NCBI GenBank assembly: GCA_021799875.1 | Contig: JAJYZP010000013.1 | Location: 1 to 42,333 of the forward strand | Length of the DNA stretch: 42,333 bases | Reading direction: 5' to 3' | Source of the DNA: Actinomycetes bacterium | GTDB lineage: Bacteria; Actinomycetota; Acidimicrobiia; Acidimicrobiales; Acidimicrobiaceae | Shown here: one piece after another, positions 17,453 to 26,627 of the stretch | Numbering within the stretch: position 1 is the stretch's first letter | How the letters are laid out: each line of letters begins with the position of its first letter | Notes under the pieces: generated by a model | The model's database searches: none | Told to the model about the DNA's origin: nothing | Seen by the model: the letters and a program-made list of their open reading frames with translations, nothing else | Translations under genes and position numbers: made by a program

Positions 17453-18163
17453 TTAGTGTCCGAGTAACCGGGCTCGCAGCACCGTCTCCCAGACGTGAAT
17501 CATCGGGCCGAAACGAGAGCTGAGCCCGATCCCAATCCCCAGCACCACGACGACGATCATCACTCGGTACCAGGTGTCCTGCGTGAGTTCGGTCGTTGTG
17601 GCACGCAGTCTCCTGAGATCTCTCAAGGAGACCGACGAGGCCCGAAGTACGTAGGCGAGAACGTGAATGGCCGTAAAGATAAACCAGGCGATGAAGCTAT
17701 CTCGATGCAGTGCAAACCAGAGCCCCTCCGACGATGACGACGGCCCGACAACGATCAGTGCCACACCACTCGACATCATGACGACGGTCGAGGCGATGAG
17801 GAGAGGTCCGATAATACGGAGCGGCATCCACGGAGGACCCGCTTTCTTAAAGTCAACACGCCGCGTGTAGTAGAGCACGAAGCGATAGCTGGTGACGACG
17901 ATCTTCGCGCTCATAAGAGGTATCAGCATGATTCCCACTACCACGTGCCACGCCAGCAGCTGGCCCGTAAAGGGGACGGAGATACCTTCAATGGCCAAGA
18001 GCACAAAGAGGGCGACACCGAGCAGAGACGTGAGCCGCGCAACGAACTGGACACGACGAGAGTTACCAGGAAGATCCGACTCAAGCTCCGTGGTCAAGAC
18101 GGTGTTGACTACGATATCTCGACCATCGATTGACACTACGCTTCGCTCCCTCGGACTCGGCAT
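17453..18163 (-). CDS. cytochrome b561-like integral membrane protein
   Basis: This is a 236-residue protein with about five transmembrane helices (roughly 42-60, 67-88, 115-137, 150-170 and 200-216). Histidines are positioned like heme b ligands in QLLAWHVVVGIML, FALHRDSF and FTAIHVLAYVL. This resembles the cytochrome b561/DUF4405 superfamily of diheme membrane electron carriers. The N-terminal 40 residues are soluble and polar. It starts at an ATG with a weak ribosome site. No partner reductase is adjacent, so its electron donor is unknown. Confidence 0.6.
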   Translation of the reverse strand: MPSPRERSVVSIDGRDIVVNTVLTTELESDLPGNSRRVQFVARLTSLLGVALFVLLAIEGISVPFTGQLLAWHVVVGIMLIPLMSAKIVVTSYRFVLYYTRRVDFKKAGPPWMPLRIIGPLLIASTVVMMSSGVALIVVGPSSSSEGLWFALHRDSFIAWFIFTAIHVLAYVLRASSVSLRDLRRLRATTTELTQDTWYRVMIVVVVLGIGIGLSSRFGPMIHVWETVLRARLLGH

Positions 18164-19393
18164 CTCGGCCTAATGAGTTCTTTATCTTCAACTACCAACC
18201 TGGCCCCGAGAGACGCTCAAGCATTCTCGTGGTCTTCTTCGCCACCCTGACATCACAGACCGCTACCGTGACACCAGTTGGCACGAAGGATAGAGGATCA
18301 GAGCTGAGTCTCGACTGAGTTAGAGACGAGGGAATCAGCTAACTTTTTCCCTGCAAAACCCTAGTGCGGACCCATGGCCGACGTCGACAAATCTGAGGAA
18401 ACTCTTAGGATCGTCGCCGCGGTGATAGCACACGCCGACCCCGATGCGACGAAGCTTCTCTCGTTGCATTCGAAGCTCTCGCAGAAGGTGCCAAGGTGTA
18501 GCCGCCGAGGATTGCCGGTCTTATCTCGAGGCCTATAGACCGGTCACGACCTTCTCAGCTACTGAGCTTGTGACCATGCGCCGAGTGTCGCACGCTCATC
18601 AAACTCGAGATCCACCGCCAGATTCAGATGAGTCGCCAAGCCAGTTGCCAAGACCAATACTTCGAAGATCACGCATCAAGCACTGGCGAGAGCTTGGTCG
18701 ATCGCAACCCGAATCGAACCAAGTCTCTCACTCGAGATCCCTCCGTTACGACCGGGTAACCTCGATCGCTAACCCCCGAGATCGTGCAGCGCGCACGAGA
18801 ACAGTCCTTGCCACTAGGTCAGTCGGCACGTCGAGCACCGACACAACTCACGCCCCACAGAGATCTCCTCGAACCGCACTCCAGGGCCGACCCAATCTCC
18901 CGACGCGTTCGAACCCACCACTGATCGACGTTGCCCTATCGTCCGGTCGGCCTCATCGGTCCGAAGCTGCGTCTTAGACGAGCACACCCCCCGGAATAAA
19001 TCACCTCTTAGTCGGCCTCCACGTGGAACCTCTTCGAAAGTTTGCGCTCTGCGCTACAGTCGCTACGGCGCATGACTCGCCAACTAGAGTCTCGGAGCTA
19101 GCTGGCGAGATCTCCGAGAACGTCACCGTACTCAGAACGAGAGTTCGACCATTTCCAACAGTCACTTCTTGCTCCGATGCCGCTGAACAACCGCACCTCT
19201 CTCGCAGAACGTACGCCGATTGCGTCACAACGGAAGTTGCGAAGACGAAGGTAGCTGACCCCACTGCGACCCCACAGCTGCGTCGAGACGGAGATAGGAA
19301 TCGACGAAGAGCTCTCGTGACCATCCCTCGTAGTTCGACTCTCGTCGCTTCAGCGTTCGCCTCCCACGAAGAGGTCTTCTACAGTGTTCACAC
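18164..19393. other. 1.2-kb stretch without a supportable gene
   Basis: A plus-strand ATG at 18374 begins a 55-codon frame (MADVDKSEETLRIVAAVIAH...) that ends in low-complexity Arg/Ser sequence. A longer overlapping frame at 18444-18977 is Arg/Ser/Pro-rich like a shadow frame. Between 18572 and 18751 another frame looks protein-like but has no start. The pattern would fit a frameshifted, decayed gene. No RNA gene or repeat was recognised. Confidence 0.4.
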
Positions 19394-20776
19394 ATGGCCC
19401 AAAGTTCCACAGCGTCCACGCCGACGACCCCATCGTTCTCCATCGTTGATGAGCTCGCAATCGAGGTGGATCGATCAACCATCTACGAGCTCGGCTGGCA
19501 ATCGTGGAGCCCCTCGGGAATCTACAACGCCGCCGGACTCTCACCCCGGCCACGACGAGAGCTCTGGCAGACCATGGCCTTCCGACCAGAACGACCACTA
19601 GCGGCAACTGGATTTCAAAGCGAAGGAATGCTGGGTGTCGATCCCGGCAACGGTGCTCCTATGACGATCTACGCCATGGCAGGTCCAACTCCCACGATCC
19701 CTACGATTCGAGCCGTTCTACAGGACAACCAGCTCACCATCACGAGCACTGACCCAATTGAGGTGACAACTTGGCCCAGCGCTGCCAACCTCGAAGAAGC
19801 CGTGGCAGGATGGACAGAGCAATTCGCCACTCGATGCATGCAACGACCACTTCGTACACTCTCCCCCACCTGGTGCTCGTGGTACTGCTATTGGTTTAAC
19901 GTGACAGCAGAGGATGTACTGCGAGCCTCGCGCCACCTCTACGAGCGTGAGATACCCGCTGACGTCATCCAGATCGACGATGGCTGGCAACGTTCCATTG
20001 GGGACTGGCAAGACTCCGAGCGATTCGGTTCTCTTGAGAAGGTTGTGAAAGAGCTGCAAGATCAAGGGAGAAGCGTCGGCATCTGGCTTGCACCATTTCT
20101 GGTCGGCCACAAGAGCCAGCTCTTCAAGGACCATCCAGATTGGCTCGTCCCGGATCGTTCCGCGGGCTTCAACTGGAATCAGGAGCTATCGATCCTTGAT
20201 ACCACACGTCCAGAGGCGCTTCATTCCATGACTTCGACGCTCTCGAGCCTCCGAGATCTCGGCATCCAATACTTCAAGTTGGACTTCCTCTACGCAGGCG
20301 CTATCACCGGAACACGGCACCGGCCGATCCACGAAAATGACGCATATCGCGAAGCGCTCAGCGCGTTTCGCTCCGCTATCGGAGAAGATTCCATCGTCGT
20401 AGGCTGCGGGGCACCGCTCATACCTAGCATTGGACTCGTAGACGCAATGCGGATCTCCCCAGATGTCTCACCGACCTGGGAGCCTCCACTTGCCGACATC
20501 TCTCAACCCGGTGGTCGTGCCTCGGTCCTTGGGACCCGAGCTCGTCGAGCTCTCCAGGGTCGGTGGTGGACTAATGATCCCGACTGCCTCTTACTTCGAC
20601 CCGAGATTGAACACCGAGATCTCATCGCAGCCAGCGTTGAAGCCGCACACGGGCTGAACTGTCTCAGCGATCCACCCGACCAACTCGATGCATGGGGGGT
20701 CGAGACCGCACAGAGATTGATGACGAACTCATCGACCTCGCCAGCCGTTCCAGCTCCTCCGGTCGCTATCGGGTAA
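19394..20776 (+). CDS. GH36-type alpha-galactosidase
   Basis: This is a cytoplasmic glycoside hydrolase (no signal peptide) predicted to remove terminal alpha-galactosyl residues, for example from melibiose or raffinose. The barrel motifs are in order: PTWCSWYCYW (about 159), VIQIDDGWQRSIGDW (about 191), SVGIWLAPFL, the nucleophile aspartate in YFKLDFLYAG (about D297) and the acid/base aspartate in MRISPDVSP (about D357). WWTNDPDCLLLR follows. At 460 residues it is a compact member. The ATG lacks a strong ribosome site. It precedes the sugar ABC cluster by 442 bp and probably works with it on alpha-galactosides. Confidence 0.88.
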   Translation: MAQSSTASTPTTPSFSIVDELAIEVDRSTIYELGWQSWSPSGIYNAAGLSPRPRRELWQTMAFRPERPLAATGFQSEGMLGVDPGNGAPMTIYAMAGPTPTIPTIRAVLQDNQLTITSTDPIEVTTWPSAANLEEAVAGWTEQFATRCMQRPLRTLSPTWCSWYCYWFNVTAEDVLRASRHLYEREIPADVIQIDDGWQRSIGDWQDSERFGSLEKVVKELQDQGRSVGIWLAPFLVGHKSQLFKDHPDWLVPDRSAGFNWNQELSILDTTRPEALHSMTSTLSSLRDLGIQYFKLDFLYAGAITGTRHRPIHENDAYREALSAFRSAIGEDSIVVGCGAPLIPSIGLVDAMRISPDVSPTWEPPLADISQPGGRASVLGTRARRALQGRWWTNDPDCLLLRPEIEHRDLIAASVEAAHGLNCLSDPPDQLDAWGVETAQRLMTNSSTSPAVPAPPVAIG

Positions 20777-20962
20777 TCAGTTTCCTCCTAACTCCAAAGT
20801 CGCTTCTCAGCTACCTCCCTCTTGACCAGTCGCTCAAGTCTGAGGCTTGATCCTCAAACGACAGCTGGGCTACTCCCCATATCCCTACCCCATCGACGAC
20901 TCGTACAGAGCCCAAATAGCTGTGCTTCGAGCCGTCGGGGCACAGCAAACCTCCTAGGAAGC

Positions 20963-20984
20963 TGAAAATAACCTGATATTTTCA
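20963..20984. promoter_or_regulatory. perfect inverted repeat, candidate operator
   Basis: TGAAAATA-acctga-TATTTTCA is an 8-bp-arm palindrome in the gap before the sugar-binding-protein gene. No other palindrome this clean was noticed in the gap. The binding factor is unknown; the DeoR-type regulator of the cluster is a candidate. Confidence 0.4.
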
Positions 20985-21044
20985 AGAGGAAAGTGTCCGA
21001 AGATGAGAAAACCCTGTGCGTTTGATCAGTTCGGTATTTCAATA

Positions 21045-21108
21045 TTCCCTGCTCAGAGCTACTTCCCTGTGATTTTCCGGTGTAAACATCGAGTGATCTG
21101 TTTCCCTG
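21045..21108 (+). repeat. three TTCCCTG direct repeats, candidate regulator sites
   Basis: TTCCCTG occurs at 21045-21051, 21063-21069 and 21102-21108, with a related TTCCTG at 21128. They lie just upstream of and around the candidate promoter of the sugar-binding-protein gene. DeoR-family regulators often bind direct repeats, so these are plausible operators. Confidence 0.35.
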
Positions 21109-21111
21109 ACG

Positions 21112-21140
21112 TTGCGAAAGTGTTAACTTCCTGTTAGGTT
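21112..21140 (+). promoter_or_regulatory. candidate promoter of the galactoside operon
   Basis: TTGCGA (21112-21117) and TAGGTT (21135-21140) with a 17-bp spacer lie about 80 bp before the binding-protein start. Assignment is by consensus only. Confidence 0.35.
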
Positions 21141-21218
21141 CTGTTGTGGAGTTATCAACTTCAGACATAGGCAGTATCGCTGCGGAAGATTCCAGCGGCA
21201 CGTTTCAGAGGGGGAAAA

Positions 21219-22568
21219 GTGGCATCACACGTGGGCCGATTGAAGAGGAGTGGAAAGTCCGCTCTCATCAAAGGCGCCTTAGCTACCGGCGCACTCTCAA
21301 TGGCACTAGCAGCCGTTGGGACCTCAAGCGCAAGTGCATCGACACAACCGCACGCCAAAAAGGCGAGCGTCGTCAATCTAACTTTTTGGTCTTGGGTACC
21401 GGGCATCTCCGCCTCGGTCGATCTCTGGAACAAGACTCATCCCAACATTCACGTCACGCTCGATGAGACCACATCGGGTCAAGCCGGCACCTACGCCAAG
21501 ATGTTCTCGGCGCTGAACGCCGGCAACGCTCCAGATCTCGGTCAAGTCGAGTACCCAATCATTCCGAACTTCGAGCACGTCGGCGGCCTTGTTGACCTCT
21601 CGAAGTACGGCGCTAACAAGTACAAGTCCCAGTTCGTACCGTGGACCTGGAAGCAAGTGACGCTCGGGAACGCCGTCTATGCCATCCCGCAAGACACCGG
21701 CCCGATGGGTCTGTTCTACCGAGCCGATCTCTTTAAGAAATATCACCTCGTAGTTCCAAAGACCTGGGCGCAGTACCTAGCCGACGCGAAGAAGCTCCAC
21801 CAAGAGTCACCGACCTCGTATATCTCGGCATTCCCATCCACGGACTCCGGCTGGTTCTCAGCTCTAGCCTGGCAGGCTGGCGCCAAGTGGTTTACGACCA
21901 AAGGCAGTACTTGGCACGTCAGCCTCAACGACCCAGCTACGATCAAGGTCGCGAAGTACTGGCAGAATCTTGTCGCCAACAAGCTGGTCAAGGTCGAGCC
22001 CGACTTCGCAACCGGTTGGTACAAGGATCTCTCCGACGGGACGCTGCTCACATGGCCAACTGCGGTCTGGGGTGAGAACACCCTCGTCACAAATGCTGCT
22101 CCCACCAAGGGTGATTGGCGTGTAGCACCTATGCCGTCGTGGGGTGGCAAGCCGAGCAACGGTAACTGGGGTGGATCGACAACGGTCGTCTTCAAAGACT
22201 CCAAGCATCCTGCCCAAGCTGCACAGTTCGCAGAGTGGCTCAATACCAATCAGCAGTCGATCACGTCTCTGATCACCAAGGGCGGCCTCTACCCTGCGAA
22301 CATCAAGGGGCAGAGTCAGAAGGCCGATAACAGCCCGGTAGCGTTCTACGGAAACCAGAACATTTACAAGGTCTTCAAGGCGGGTTCGAAGATCGTAAAC
22401 ACGAACTTCCTATGGGGCCCGATCATGGACACCACGCTCACCGAGATGAGTGATGGACTTTCCAAGGCGAGCGCAGGGACCGGAACGCTCCAAGGCGCTA
22501 TCGCAAGTACTCAGAGCCAGACGCTCAACGCAATGAAGTCCCAGGGCTTCTCCGTGGCAGCAGGCTAG
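21219..22568 (+). CDS. sugar ABC transporter, extracellular solute-binding protein (family 1)
   Basis: This is a 449-residue secreted protein of the maltose/multiple-sugar binding type that captures the sugar for the two permeases downstream. The Sec signal runs from basic N-terminal residues through a hydrophobic core to an AxA-like site (GTSSASA, about residue 41). No lipobox cysteine is present; in fact I see no cysteine in the protein. The body has VVNLTFWSWVPG, NAGNAPDLGQVEYPI, and GNAVYAIPQDTGPMGLFYR, typical for family 1. The start is a GTG at 21219 with GAGGGGG immediately upstream. A hairpin follows the stop. The substrate is inferred to be a galactoside from the neighbours. Confidence 0.92.
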   Translation: MASHVGRLKRSGKSALIKGALATGALSMALAAVGTSSASASTQPHAKKASVVNLTFWSWVPGISASVDLWNKTHPNIHVTLDETTSGQAGTYAKMFSALNAGNAPDLGQVEYPIIPNFEHVGGLVDLSKYGANKYKSQFVPWTWKQVTLGNAVYAIPQDTGPMGLFYRADLFKKYHLVVPKTWAQYLADAKKLHQESPTSYISAFPSTDSGWFSALAWQAGAKWFTTKGSTWHVSLNDPATIKVAKYWQNLVANKLVKVEPDFATGWYKDLSDGTLLTWPTAVWGENTLVTNAAPTKGDWRVAPMPSWGGKPSNGNWGGSTTVVFKDSKHPAQAAQFAEWLNTNQQSITSLITKGGLYPANIKGQSQKADNSPVAFYGNQNIYKVFKAGSKIVNTNFLWGPIMDTTLTEMSDGLSKASAGTGTLQGAIASTQSQTLNAMKSQGFSVAAG

Positions 22569-22591
22569 CTCAGGTCCTAGATTCAATGAAT

Positions 22592-22625
22592 ACAAGCACG
22601 GGTCAGTTCGCTGACCCGTGCTTGT
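22592..22625 (+). other. 15-bp intercistronic hairpin with TTCG loop
   Basis: ACAAGCACGGGTCAG and CTGACCCGTGCTTGT form a perfect stem around TTCG, 23 bp after the binding-protein stop. No T-run follows, so it is more likely a partial terminator or an mRNA 3'-end stabiliser that keeps binding-protein output above permease output. Confidence 0.8.
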
Positions 22626-22679
22626 GCACACACATTACTCAGAAGATCAACGAAGTACTTTTAGCGGGGGGTCCGTGCT

Positions 22680-23675
22680 TTGCAAGTTCAAGCAGCATCG
22701 TCGAGTCGGTCAGCGCAACTACCACCTAACGATCCACCTGGTGGCACTCATCGCAGAGCACCAGAGAAGCTTCCAAGGTCGAGACGGCGACTTGCACCGT
22801 ATGGTTTTCTCCTACCATTTCTAATCTTTTTTCTCGCCATATTCCTTGTTCCAATTGGCTACGCGATCTACATCAGTTTCTTCTCTACGCACGTGAGCGG
22901 ACTCGGCCTCGGCCCCAGCCAGACCACGACGGCCTTCGCTGGCTTCTCCAACTATCGCCAAGCCATCACCAACCCGAGCTTCTATCAAGGGGTCGAGAGA
23001 GTCCTTGGCTTCGGAATCGTTCAAGTCCCAGTCATGTTGATCTTCGCAACGATCTTGGCCCTGGTCTTAGATTCCACCGCCGCTCGACTGCAGCGATTCT
23101 TTCGACTCGCATTCTTCCTTCCCTACGCTATCCCTGGCGTCATCGCCGCGATCCTGTGGTCATTTCTCTACCTGCCAGGAGTCAGTCCCGTGGCCGGAAT
23201 ACTTCACTCTCTCCACTTTGGTACCGTCAACTTCCTTGGCTCCCACAGCATCTTGTGGTCGATCGCAAACATCGTGACCTGGGAGTACACCGGCTTCAAC
23301 ATGTTGATTATCTACGCCGGTCTCCAGGCGATTCCTCAGAGCCTCTATGAAGCGGCTCGCCTCGACGGAGCAAGCGACTTTCAGATAGCCCTACGGGTCA
23401 AGCTTCCCATGATCGGCTCTTCGATCATCTTGACGACGGTCTTCTCGATCATTGGCACACTCCAGCTCTTCAGCGAGCCCGAGATTCTACGTGCGGTTAC
23501 CACAAATATCTCGACCTCGTACACCCCGAATCTGCTTGCCTACACCGCAGCATTCTCTGAGAACAACACCAACCTCGCCGCAGCTATCGCTGTCCTGCTA
23601 GCCCTCGGCACCTTCATTCTGTCCTTCGGATTCCTCCGACTAGTACAACGACGATCGATGGGAGTTTCACTGTGA
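22680..23675 (+). CDS. sugar ABC transporter permease (MalF/MsmF/UgpA type)
   Basis: This is an inner-membrane permease of 331 residues with six predicted transmembrane helices after a basic, disordered N-terminal 35 residues. The EAA loop that docks the ATPase is EAARLDGASDFQIALRVKLP (about 224-243). The start is a TTG at 22680-22682 with a G-run about ten bases upstream; no ATG or GTG lies before the first helix in frame. Its stop overlaps the GTG of the next permease (GTGA). It should pair with the second permease in a 1:1 channel. Confidence 0.92.
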   Translation: MQVQAASSSRSAQLPPNDPPGGTHRRAPEKLPRSRRRLAPYGFLLPFLIFFLAIFLVPIGYAIYISFFSTHVSGLGLGPSQTTTAFAGFSNYRQAITNPSFYQGVERVLGFGIVQVPVMLIFATILALVLDSTAARLQRFFRLAFFLPYAIPGVIAAILWSFLYLPGVSPVAGILHSLHFGTVNFLGSHSILWSIANIVTWEYTGFNMLIIYAGLQAIPQSLYEAARLDGASDFQIALRVKLPMIGSSIILTTVFSIIGTLQLFSEPEILRAVTTNISTSYTPNLLAYTAAFSENNTNLAAAIAVLLALGTFILSFGFLRLVQRRSMGVSL

Positions 23676-24595
23676 CGTTGACGACGCCGAAAACACCTCG
23701 TCCACCCACCTCAGAACCCAAGCCAGTTCGCTACGATGCCAAGGGCAACCGCAAGCAACGCTGGGATCGTCGATCGGTCTTGACGACGGCGGTCCTCTTC
23801 GTCGTGACCGTCTACTTTATTTCGCCCGCCTACTGGCTTCTCATCTCCTCAAGCAAAGGCCCATCAACGCTCTACAACTCGGCCGGCTTTTGGTTTGCAA
23901 AGTTTCAGTTCGGGAAAAATATCTCTGGACTCTTTAGCTACGACGGTGGGATCTTCTCCCGTTGGCTCTTAAACACCGTTCTCTACGCAGGCGTTGGAGC
24001 CATACTTGCTACTTTGCTAGCAGCTGCTGCAGGATACGCCTTAGCGAAGTATGAGTTCAAGGGCCGAGAAGCGATCTTTTGGACCATTCTGAGTGGCGTT
24101 CTCGTCCCAGGAACCGCTCTCGCCCTGCCGCTCTACCTGCTCATGAGCAAAGTGCACCTCACCAACACGTATTGGTCAGTCCTCATCCCAAGTATCGTCA
24201 GCCCCTTCGGCGTATATCTTGCTCGAATCTACGCTACGGGATCGATTCCAACCGAGATCATTGAAGCCGGCCGGGTCGATGGTGCAAGCGAGTTCCGCAT
24301 CTTCCGAACCATATCGCTTCGCATTATGTCTCCCGCTCTCGTCACCATCTTCCTCTTCCAGTTTGTCGCCATCTGGAACAACTTCTTTCTCCCGCTCGTC
24401 ATGCTCTCGAATCAAAAGCTCTATCCAGTAACACTCGGCCTCTACAGCTGGGATAACCAGTATGGTCAAGCGCCTCAGCTCATTAGCTACGTGGTCACCG
24501 GTGCTCTAGTCTCCGTCATACCACTCGTTATAGCGTTCCTATCCCTGCAGCGCTTCTGGCGATCAGGGCTTACGGCAGGAAGTATCAGAATCTGA
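23672..24595 (+). CDS. sugar ABC transporter permease (MalG/MsmG/UgpE type)
   Basis: This is the second membrane permease, 307 residues with six helices. Its EAA loop is EAGRVDGASEFRIFRTISLR. It has the N-terminal SPAYWLLISSSKGPSTLY typical of the MalG-like partner and AAAAGYALAKYEFKGRE in the middle. It starts at a GTG overlapping the first permease stop and ends in TGATG shared with the beta-galactosidase start, so translation is coupled across all three genes. Confidence 0.93.
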   Translation: MTLTTPKTPRPPTSEPKPVRYDAKGNRKQRWDRRSVLTTAVLFVVTVYFISPAYWLLISSSKGPSTLYNSAGFWFAKFQFGKNISGLFSYDGGIFSRWLLNTVLYAGVGAILATLLAAAAGYALAKYEFKGREAIFWTILSGVLVPGTALALPLYLLMSKVHLTNTYWSVLIPSIVSPFGVYLARIYATGSIPTEIIEAGRVDGASEFRIFRTISLRIMSPALVTIFLFQFVAIWNNFFLPLVMLSNQKLYPVTLGLYSWDNQYGQAPQLISYVVTGALVSVIPLVIAFLSLQRFWRSGLTAGSIRI

Positions 24596-26625
24596 TGAAT
24601 CAACGCAACAATCACGTGCCACCGCCGCTCAAGTTAGGATCCCTCGCCTACGGCGGAGACTACAACCCTGACCAATGGCCAGAAGAGATCTGGAAAGAGG
24701 ACTTCTCGCTGATGCAAGAGGCCGGTGTCAATCTCGTCACCGTCGGCGTCTTCTCCTGGGCGAAGCTGCAGCCCCGTCCAGGAGCCTTTGAGCCAGAGTG
24801 GCTCGACCGTGTTCTCGAGCTGGCTAGTGCCCACGGCGTCTCCGTCGATCTTGCAACCGCCACGGCATCTCCTCCTGCTTGGCTCATCCGACAGCACCCC
24901 GAGATCCTTCCGGTCGATGTCAACGGCGTTCAACTCGGCTTCGGATCTCGTCAGCACTACTGCCCATCTTCACCTCTCTATCGCGAGGCGGCCGTTCAGC
25001 TCGCTACCGAGTTAGTCCGCCGCTACCACGATCATCCAGCGGTCGTTATGTACCACGTTGGCAACGAGTACGGCTGTCACGTCCCACAGTGCTACTGTGA
25101 GATCTCTGCCGCCTCCTTTCGCCGCTGGCTCAAAGGCCGCTACGAGAGTATTGAAGCGCTCAATCACGCGTGGGGCACCGCATTTTGGAGTCAGCGATAC
25201 GACGATTGGGACGAGATCGAGCCGCCTCGACGAGCGCCTACCTTCCCCAACCCCACCCAACAGCTCGACTTTGCACGTTTTAGCTCGGACGAGTTGCTCG
25301 AGTGCTTCTTGGCCGAGCGACGCTCTATCGAAGCGATCGACACTTCCAAGCCAATCACGACGAACTTCATGGCCTTTTTCAGGCCAACCGATGGCTGGAA
25401 GTGGTCGAAGCACCAAGATATCGTCACCATGGACAGTTATCCAGATCCTTTCGATTCCGAGATAGCCTTACAGAGCGCAATGGTGGCAGACCTCACCAGG
25501 TCATTGGGAGGTGGACGACCGTGGCTCTTGATGGAGCAAGCTCCAAGTGCCGTAAATTGGAGACAGATCAACGCACCAAAGGCTCCAGGTCAGCTTCGAG
25601 AGCTCTCTCTCGCAATGGTTGGACGTGGAAGCGACGGCATCTTGACCTTTCAGTGGAGAGCCTCTGCCGCCGGAGCAGAAAAATTTCACAGCGCAATGGT
25701 CCCACATGTCGGACAGAACTCGCGAGTCTGGAGAGAGGTGGTTGAACTCGGGAGAGACCTGCACGCGCTCCAACCGGTCCTCGGAACCCAGACCGTTGCC
25801 CGAGTCGCACTTGCGCTGGACTGGAACAACTGGTGGGCGCTCGAGCTTGATTCACATCCCCATAGCGAGCTCCGTCTCCCCGAACTCCTCCTCCAGTTCT
25901 ATCGCCCGCTCTTTGAGGCCTCGATTGCGACGGACTTTGTCCATCTCGAAGACGATCTCTCGTCTTACGATCTCGTGATCGCACCGTGTTCATATCTCGT
26001 CTCCGATACTGCCGCTACCAACGTCGTTCACTACGTTGAGGGCGGAGGTACATTCCTCACAACGTTCTTCTCGGCCATTGTGGACCCAAATGACCACATT
26101 CGACTCGGCGGCTACCCCGCTCCGTGGCGGGAGATGCTCGCTATCTCGGTCGAAGAGTTCTCGCCACTCGAGAAGGGCCAGACAGTATCACTCGGTGGAA
26201 TTCTGGCGCACAGCGGATCGACCGGATCGACCTGGAGCGAGAATCTCACCGCCCAAGGAGCGACCACACTCCTCCACATCACCGGCGGTGATCTTCACGG
26301 CGTCCCCGCTCTCACGGTCGCCCCTTATGGAGACGGACAAGGGTACTATCTCTCCACGCTCCCTGATGCTCAAACCCTGAGCACGATCGTAGGGCAGTTA
26401 CTCGCAGATACGAAGATCTCTCCACCTCTCCCGCACCAACGGGGTGTTGAGACCATCACGCGTGGAGAGTTCATCTTCGTTACTAACCACAACTCTCACT
26501 ACGTCACGATTGAACTCGGTCAAAGCTACACAGATCTCTTGAGCACCAACGGTCCACAAACCACACTCGAACTTCCACCTCGAGGCGTTGCGGTCCTACA
26601 ACCCACGAACCAGCGGGGAGCTTAA
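24595..26625 (+). CDS. GH42 beta-galactosidase
   Basis: This 676-residue cytoplasmic beta-galactosidase hydrolyses beta-galactosides imported by the adjacent ABC system. The N-terminal TIM barrel starts YGGDYNPDQWPEEIW. The acid/base glutamate is in YHVGNEYGCH (about E158) and the nucleophile in WLLMEQAPSAVNWR (about E314). Cysteines at about 123, 161, 166 and 168 fit the zinc cluster of GH42 enzymes such as the Thermus A4 type. A trimerisation domain (VVIAPCSYLV-like region near 460-480) and a small C-terminal beta domain follow. No signal peptide is present. The ATG overlaps the permease stop. Confidence 0.95.
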   Translation: MNQRNNHVPPPLKLGSLAYGGDYNPDQWPEEIWKEDFSLMQEAGVNLVTVGVFSWAKLQPRPGAFEPEWLDRVLELASAHGVSVDLATATASPPAWLIRQHPEILPVDVNGVQLGFGSRQHYCPSSPLYREAAVQLATELVRRYHDHPAVVMYHVGNEYGCHVPQCYCEISAASFRRWLKGRYESIEALNHAWGTAFWSQRYDDWDEIEPPRRAPTFPNPTQQLDFARFSSDELLECFLAERRSIEAIDTSKPITTNFMAFFRPTDGWKWSKHQDIVTMDSYPDPFDSEIALQSAMVADLTRSLGGGRPWLLMEQAPSAVNWRQINAPKAPGQLRELSLAMVGRGSDGILTFQWRASAAGAEKFHSAMVPHVGQNSRVWREVVELGRDLHALQPVLGTQTVARVALALDWNNWWALELDSHPHSELRLPELLLQFYRPLFEASIATDFVHLEDDLSSYDLVIAPCSYLVSDTAATNVVHYVEGGGTFLTTFFSAIVDPNDHIRLGGYPAPWREMLAISVEEFSPLEKGQTVSLGGILAHSGSTGSTWSENLTAQGATTLLHITGGDLHGVPALTVAPYGDGQGYYLSTLPDAQTLSTIVGQLLADTKISPPLPHQRGVETITRGEFIFVTNHNSHYVTIELGQSYTDLLSTNGPQTTLELPPRGVAVLQPTNQRGA

Positions 26626-26627
26626 AC

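Noticed and set aside
16853-17467. 204-codon plus-strand ORF
   Set aside because: It overlaps an equally long opposite frame, has no recognisable domain and no ribosome site, and overlaps the 3' end of the cytochrome-like gene.
18444-18977. 177-codon plus-strand ORF rich in Arg/Ser/Pro
   Set aside because: The composition is that of a shadow frame, and no start context or family pattern was seen.
19023-19601. 192-codon ORF overlapping the GH36 start
   Set aside because: It runs into the alpha-galactosidase in another frame and has no recognisable motif.
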